From assembly GCA_047495785.1 (NCBI GenBank), contig JBLDXI010000009.1, forward strand, positions 3,534,001-3,598,000: DNA of 64,000 nt. Direction: 5' to 3'. The notes under the pieces are model-generated. The model searched no databases. It saw only the letters and a program-made list of their open reading frames with translations, and had not been told where the DNA came from. Below are positions 59,708 to 64,000 of this stretch, in pieces. The position numbers and the translations under genes are program-made. Numbering within the stretch: position 1 is the stretch's first letter; each line of letters begins with the position of its first letter. The DNA comes from Lepidodermella squamata (taxonomy: Eukaryota; Gastrotricha).

Positions 59708-60926
59708 CCCAATTCAACAGGTTGCCCACAGGTACAAAATGTACCGCAAAAAACGGAACAACACAACACAAAATAAGCAGACAGCGAAAAACTTTGCTCT
59801 CAAGTCATTGGCATCACCTTCCCAGTGATGCTTTTGGCAGAAAAACCGACTACGCACCTGCGAAAAGCTAACTGAATGCGACTTGAAAAAATGTGTGAAC
59901 CCGCCCTAATATCGTTTCAAGGTCACAAGTAAATAAATGATTTCGAATAAAAACCATATAATATTTGCTGCTAGTAAATATTTTAGGCTTTATCATTGAA
60001 AGATTTACCGCAGGTTTTGGTGGAAAATTGAGATCAACACGCACGGCGCTTGGCTCTCGAAGTCGTCGATCTTATAACGGTGTAACTGTGGTGTAACTAT
60101 ATCCATATATCCATGAAATATCCATGGACTTTATACTGTTCTTTGGGCTTGAAACACCTGGGCACCAAAAATGCCTCAGTAACGTATTCCGAAGCGTTAT
60201 TGCGGGTAATCGCGTCAGATCGCGAAAGGATCACACGGCTTGGAATATCAACCCATTTTCGGTTCATTTACATAGACAACTTCGCGTTGTCTATGTAAAT
60301 GAAACTGATACTTGGTCTGAATTCCAGGACTTCCGAGGAGCCGATACTTCTATTTGGTTATGCTAACACAATTTTAAACAGATTGAAACATTCCATTTTG
60401 TGCGCATCAGAGTTGGTTTATTTTGCGACATGATTTCGTTAGAGACTAAAATAGTGCGTCAAAATGTCGTAAACTTAAAGCCCAAGTTTATAGAGGTTCA
60501 AAGTCTACTTGTCCTCAGTGCGGTATCATGGCACCTAAAAATGACCAGGGGCCCTAAAGTAACTTACGGATCGGGCCCGCCCGAGTGGTTTTTTATGAGT
60601 TGTCAACATTTTCATCGGGCCTCATTGCAACTGCCTAACTTGCCTTCTTTGCCGGCTCTGCTTGTCCTCTAATAAAACACTGAGACATGAGACCCGAGAC
60701 CCCAACCAAATAACAATAAGTAATAACAATTAATTTACCGGATAAATAAGATCCGGAATCGCCAACGACAGCTCTTTGTAGTAATTTTGCCATCGAATTT
60801 GTAACAACAAGTTCGTCACAATAAGCTAAAATATACCTATGTAATTTGATCAAATATTAACAAGATACAAGCTATAAAACATTATACCTGGTATCGGAGA
60901 ACTCGGATATCGGGTATCAAAAAACA
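59708..60926. other. intergenic upstream of ZnT gene
   Basis: No gene recognised. It contains a perfect 18-bp hairpin at 60263..60303. Probable ZnT promoter in the first few hundred bases. Confidence 0.5.
60263..60303. repeat. perfect 18-bp inverted repeat, 5-nt loop
   Basis: TTCATTTACATAGACAAC (60263..60280) pairs exactly with 60286..60303 around TTCGC. There is no poly-T after it and no gene next to it, so its role is unknown. Confidence 0.9.
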
Positions 60927-60928
60927 TA

Positions 60929-62791
60929 CCGTCATTTGGGGCTATTCGGACGACTTAAAAAAATTACCCCCTAAATTTTTACATGTTAACACGTTTCAAA
61001 AGGTCCTGATTCCAATGGAACCAGGATTCCGAATAGTCCCAGGGATGGGGGACAGGTATCGGACAGGTATCGGATAGCCCGCTATTATTAATACATAAAT
61101 ATTCATTTCAAATAATACTGATGTGTTGTGTTCAGTGGCCGAGTGGCATTGGAACTCCTTGCAAAATCTCATTGCCATTGGCCGGGTAGTATTTGAGTAA
61201 TGCTCATTCTTCTGTTTACATGAACATTTGTCCGATTAGCCCCACAGTACCAAATAACCTCATCATTCGGGATTCGGGGCTATCACAGGGTAAGGGGCTA
61301 TTCGATGACACGTTCGTTCAAGCAGTAGAATGAGGCATACATTCTCACAAACCATAAAGCCATAGTCGATAAAATATTGTAGGGAGTTACCTCGACAGAT
61401 GACACTTATTCAGTAAAATAAATAAGGTCCAAGAGTTAACGGTTATGAAGCTGCGGGCTCACCTTCCAGGTGTAGGCTCAACATCAAAACGTTTGTGTTG
61501 CGTTGAATATCCCACCAGGCACTGGTATGATACCTTGCCGGTCCGTCTGTGATCTTCCGTCACATGTGACGCTGTAGGCGCGGCTTTCTGAGCCAAATGA
61601 AGGAAGGAAGCGAACGGAACTGAAGAACAATGGTCCTAGTTTCGGAATTTTTCAAAAAGCGTGTTCCATTTTTCAAAAAGCGTGGAAAACCCCAAATTGA
61701 ACAACATTTCATACCTACTTACATACCCTGCATACGTACTTTTTATACTTACATTTCAGGGTAAACTCATCGCCTATTCAATTTTCTTAGACGCTGAAAA
61801 AAGCCTCGAAATCAGCTCGACAAGTAGAAAGCGTTAGGCTATTAAAATTTGAAAAAATGATTATTTTTCGATTTTTAACGTAGGTAAATTCGAAAAATTT
61901 CTGCTCAAAACACTGTGTGAAGTCATCGGGAGTAAGTAAAAAATCTGATCGCCAGTGCTTTTTTTACGCGCAAACAATTTGAAATTATTATGTGTCAAGG
62001 TGGAATTTAGAAAAAATAGCCCAACGCCATGATTATCACCTGCACAGGTGAACTGGAGTCGGACAAGCCGCAGGCAATTAAGCTGTACGAGATTACCCCA
62101 AAAACCCAAGCGTTAAAATCATAGATAAATTGCTAAATTTTTCGGCACATGATTTTGGCGTTTTTTGCTCAAAAGCTGAACACAGCAGATGTCGAAAACG
62201 AGCAATGAGCTTCCCTTCCTTCCCTTGAAATGCCCCAGTAGGTTAGGGGACGGGGGGGGGGGGGGGGGGGGGAGTGAAAGGCTAGCGAAGGTGGCACGCA
62301 TAATTTATAATTCGTTAATTTACTACAGCTAATTAAATAAAAATCATCGATTCATTGCATGCAATTTCATGCATAAAAACAAACTTTTTGAAAATGAAAT
62401 GTGTCGTGGCGTGCATTCAGAACCGCCGTAAAGCTAAGTCACGTACAATCACCCTTTTGAAGTCGTGAAACCAGGCCATAAATCTGCCATCACGGATTAT
62501 CAGGCACCCCTCTGACCAACCACGGTATGTTAGGAGGGGATAATATCCAGCGATATTATACCCCCTATTTTAGCCTGCGTGATGATCCGCGTGTTATTTC
62601 GTATTTCTATTTTGTGACACATTTCTGATTATACTGGAGAAAAGAGTGTGATTAGCTGGAAAAAGTACTAGCTGAAACGAAAAGGGTTTGCAGAGGAAAA
62701 GAGTAATTTACTGAGAAAAGTATGATCCAAAAATGAAACAAAAACCAGGGGGTCATTTTTTTTACCCCAACCGCGTAACCCCAAATGACGG
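60929..62791. mobile_element. TA-flanked TIR DNA transposon, non-autonomous (about 1.86 kb)
   Basis: Ends are inverted copies: CCGTCATTTGGGG at 60929 and its reverse complement CCCCAAATGACGG ending at 62791. Looser matches run inward (a run of A then ATxACCCC). Both ends are flanked by TA (60927..60928 and 62792..62793), the target duplication of Tc1/mariner/pogo and some other superfamilies. Related GGGGCTATTCG pieces recur inside (about 61270..61310). No transposase-like frame remains. A 21-G run sits at 62252..62272. Confidence 0.75.
62252..62272 (+). repeat. poly-G tract (21 G)
   Basis: Uninterrupted run of 21 G inside the TA-flanked element. Its length is likely unstable and difficult to sequence, so the count may not be exact. 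Confidence 0.9.
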
Positions 62792-62793
62792 TA

Positions 62794-63920
62794 AGTATAG
62801 ATTTCCTGCATTTCTCTTATTAATCGAACAAAATCAGTTGCAGGGCTTATAAATCATAAATTGTAAATCTCGAAGAGGACTTTTGAGTCGGGGATAACAA
62901 CATTTTCTTGCAAAACTTGGTGTTTCAAATCATGGTGGTCCAAGTGAGGAGAATTTTAGACAATGCGTATATTAAGTAGTAGCATACAAGAATAATAATT
63001 ATTATTTGTCTATGATAAGTAGACAAAAAATTAGACTCTTAGTGTAAAAATAGAAAAATAATTCCGTACCATCTACTCAAAAATGGAAAGCGCAAGATTG
63101 CCTTGAGAAAATGTCTGCGCGATAGGAAAACCATCGCCCTTGGCGGGATATTACAATAATTTACAAAAATTGAAAAAATTACCGTCTGGCATCGTAAAAG
63201 AAGGTCGTTATTACTGCTAACTTTCAAGGTCCTTAGTCATTTGCGTGCGTTGTCTCGTGTAATAAAAGGCGCATTTTTTGCATAAATTACTATATTGCAG
63301 TTATACTAGGTATATCAATGCGGCCAATGCGCGCATGCTATAACCAGCAGTTGCGCAGTGACGATATTCTCGGCAGGCGTCAGGCGGCGTTTTGATATCA
63401 TTACCCCCGAAATAAATAATGAAAGATTTTCGCTGGCTGGCAGGCAAAAGCTCACGAGCCGTAAAACGAGACGCACTGAGCTCGAAAAAGGCGTTACGCT
63501 GCTAGAATTGCCACTGTAATAAACTAACAGTGGCTTTTGTTGGTCAGAAAGCAACACTTCATGCGTTAGTGCTCGGTTCACTCACACCTGGGTACCTGCA
63601 ACTCATTTGCTACGCATTTCATAATCGAAAAAGGAATGCGTTACTGAAACAAAAAAATACCGGCTTCTCAGAGCAGTAAATTTATTTCCGAAAACGACGT
63701 ATTTTCAAGACGTTTCACCCGGAAACGAGCACATCATTATGTCAAAAATATAAAGAAATATTTAAAAACAAAACTTGGATACCGACACAAAAAACTTGCG
63801 CCATGTAGTGGAAGAGAGACACAGTTCGCACTACCTGAACAATAAACATTACCGATTTACATAATTTTAATTATTCCGAAGATAAGATTTATATCATTAA
63901 GATGTAGTAGTGGAGTAGAG
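62794..63920. other. intergenic, right end of window
   Basis: AT-rich, no gene recognised. TTTATT on the plus strand near 63678 could be a minus-strand poly(A) signal for the partial gene at the window end. Confidence 0.4.
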
Positions 63921-64000
63921 TTAATCTGCATGCATGTGGTCATCGGGGACATCGCGGGAGTACGGAGGAGGTGCGTGGGGAGGGTGGTCTGGAGCGGAGG
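63921..64000 (-). CDS. possible 3' end of a minus-strand gene (Pro/His/Asp-rich C-terminus)
   Basis: A minus-strand frame is open from the window edge to a TAA at 63921..63923. It gives about 25 residues including H-A-P-P-P-Y-S-R-D-V-P-D-D-H-M-H-A-D. The GC-richer composition, proline-rich tail and downstream TTTATT (near 63678) suggest a real C-terminus. The piece is too short to identify or to exclude chance. Confidence 0.3.
   Translation of the reverse strand, partial: SAPDHPPHAPPPYSRDVPDDHMHAD

Noticed and set aside
1-64000. CRISPR arrays, prokaryotic operons, phage or biosynthetic clusters
   Set aside because: No direct-repeat/spacer arrays or bacterial gene structure were seen; genes have spliceosomal introns and animal-specific families throughout.

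Overview
This window is nuclear DNA from a compact-genome invertebrate animal. It carries intron-containing genes with GT-AG splice sites, AATAAA polyadenylation signals and animal-only families: a trachealess/NPAS-type bHLH-PAS factor, a PAR bZIP factor, the NSL chromatin-complex subunit KANSL1, an inward-rectifier K+ channel and cullin-1. Many introns are only 48-60 nt. Two same-strand gene pairs are separated by about 100 nt or less, and several start codons sit 25-40 nt after an acceptor-like AG. That layout suggests operon-like transcription and/or spliced leaders, as in nematodes and some other invertebrate phyla. An ecdysozoan is my best guess; the phylum cannot be fixed from the sequence.

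Layout. 0-3 kb: the 3' end of FTSJ1 (+) meets aspartyl-tRNA synthetase (-) tail to tail. 4.08-7.13 kb: a non-coding element with terminal inverted repeats and internal 160-180-bp subrepeats. 8.3-12.8 kb: KANSL1 (+). 14.1-18.2 kb: an MRPL32-WDR37 tandem pair (+). 21.2-25.0 kb: a Kir channel (+). 27.0-31.1 kb: an unrecognised gene (+) whose 3-kb intron holds a near-perfect inverted-repeat element around a broken LINE reverse-transcriptase fragment. 31.7-34.2 kb: bHLH-PAS factor (+). 35.3-36.1 kb: a small secreted, neuropeptide-like precursor behind a TATA box (+). 37.4-40.1 kb: RCC1L and COQ2 (-), two mitochondrial-protein genes so close that the best models overlap. 41.7-43.0 kb: alpha-1,3-fucosyltransferase (+). 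43.4-47.9 kb: a greatly enlarged eIF4B (+). 49.7-54.1 kb: CUL1 (+). 55.4-57.2 kb: PAR bZIP factor with two alternative first exons (+), tail to tail with a ZnT zinc transporter (-) at 58.0-59.7 kb. 60.9-62.8 kb: a TA-flanked inverted-repeat transposon. The last 80 bases may be the 3' end of another minus-strand gene.

Functionally this is a mixed neighbourhood of translation (FTSJ1, DARS1, eIF4B), mitochondrial biogenesis (MRPL32, RCC1L, COQ2), transcription and chromatin (KANSL1, bHLH-PAS, PAR bZIP), protein turnover (CUL1), and membrane or secretory genes (Kir, ZnT, FucT, peptide precursor). No single pathway unites them. The two close pairs (MRPL32-WDR37 and RCC1L-COQ2) are the only clear signs of co-expression. 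Exon coordinates were assigned by hand from reading frame, splice consensus and remembered family alignments, without any database search.
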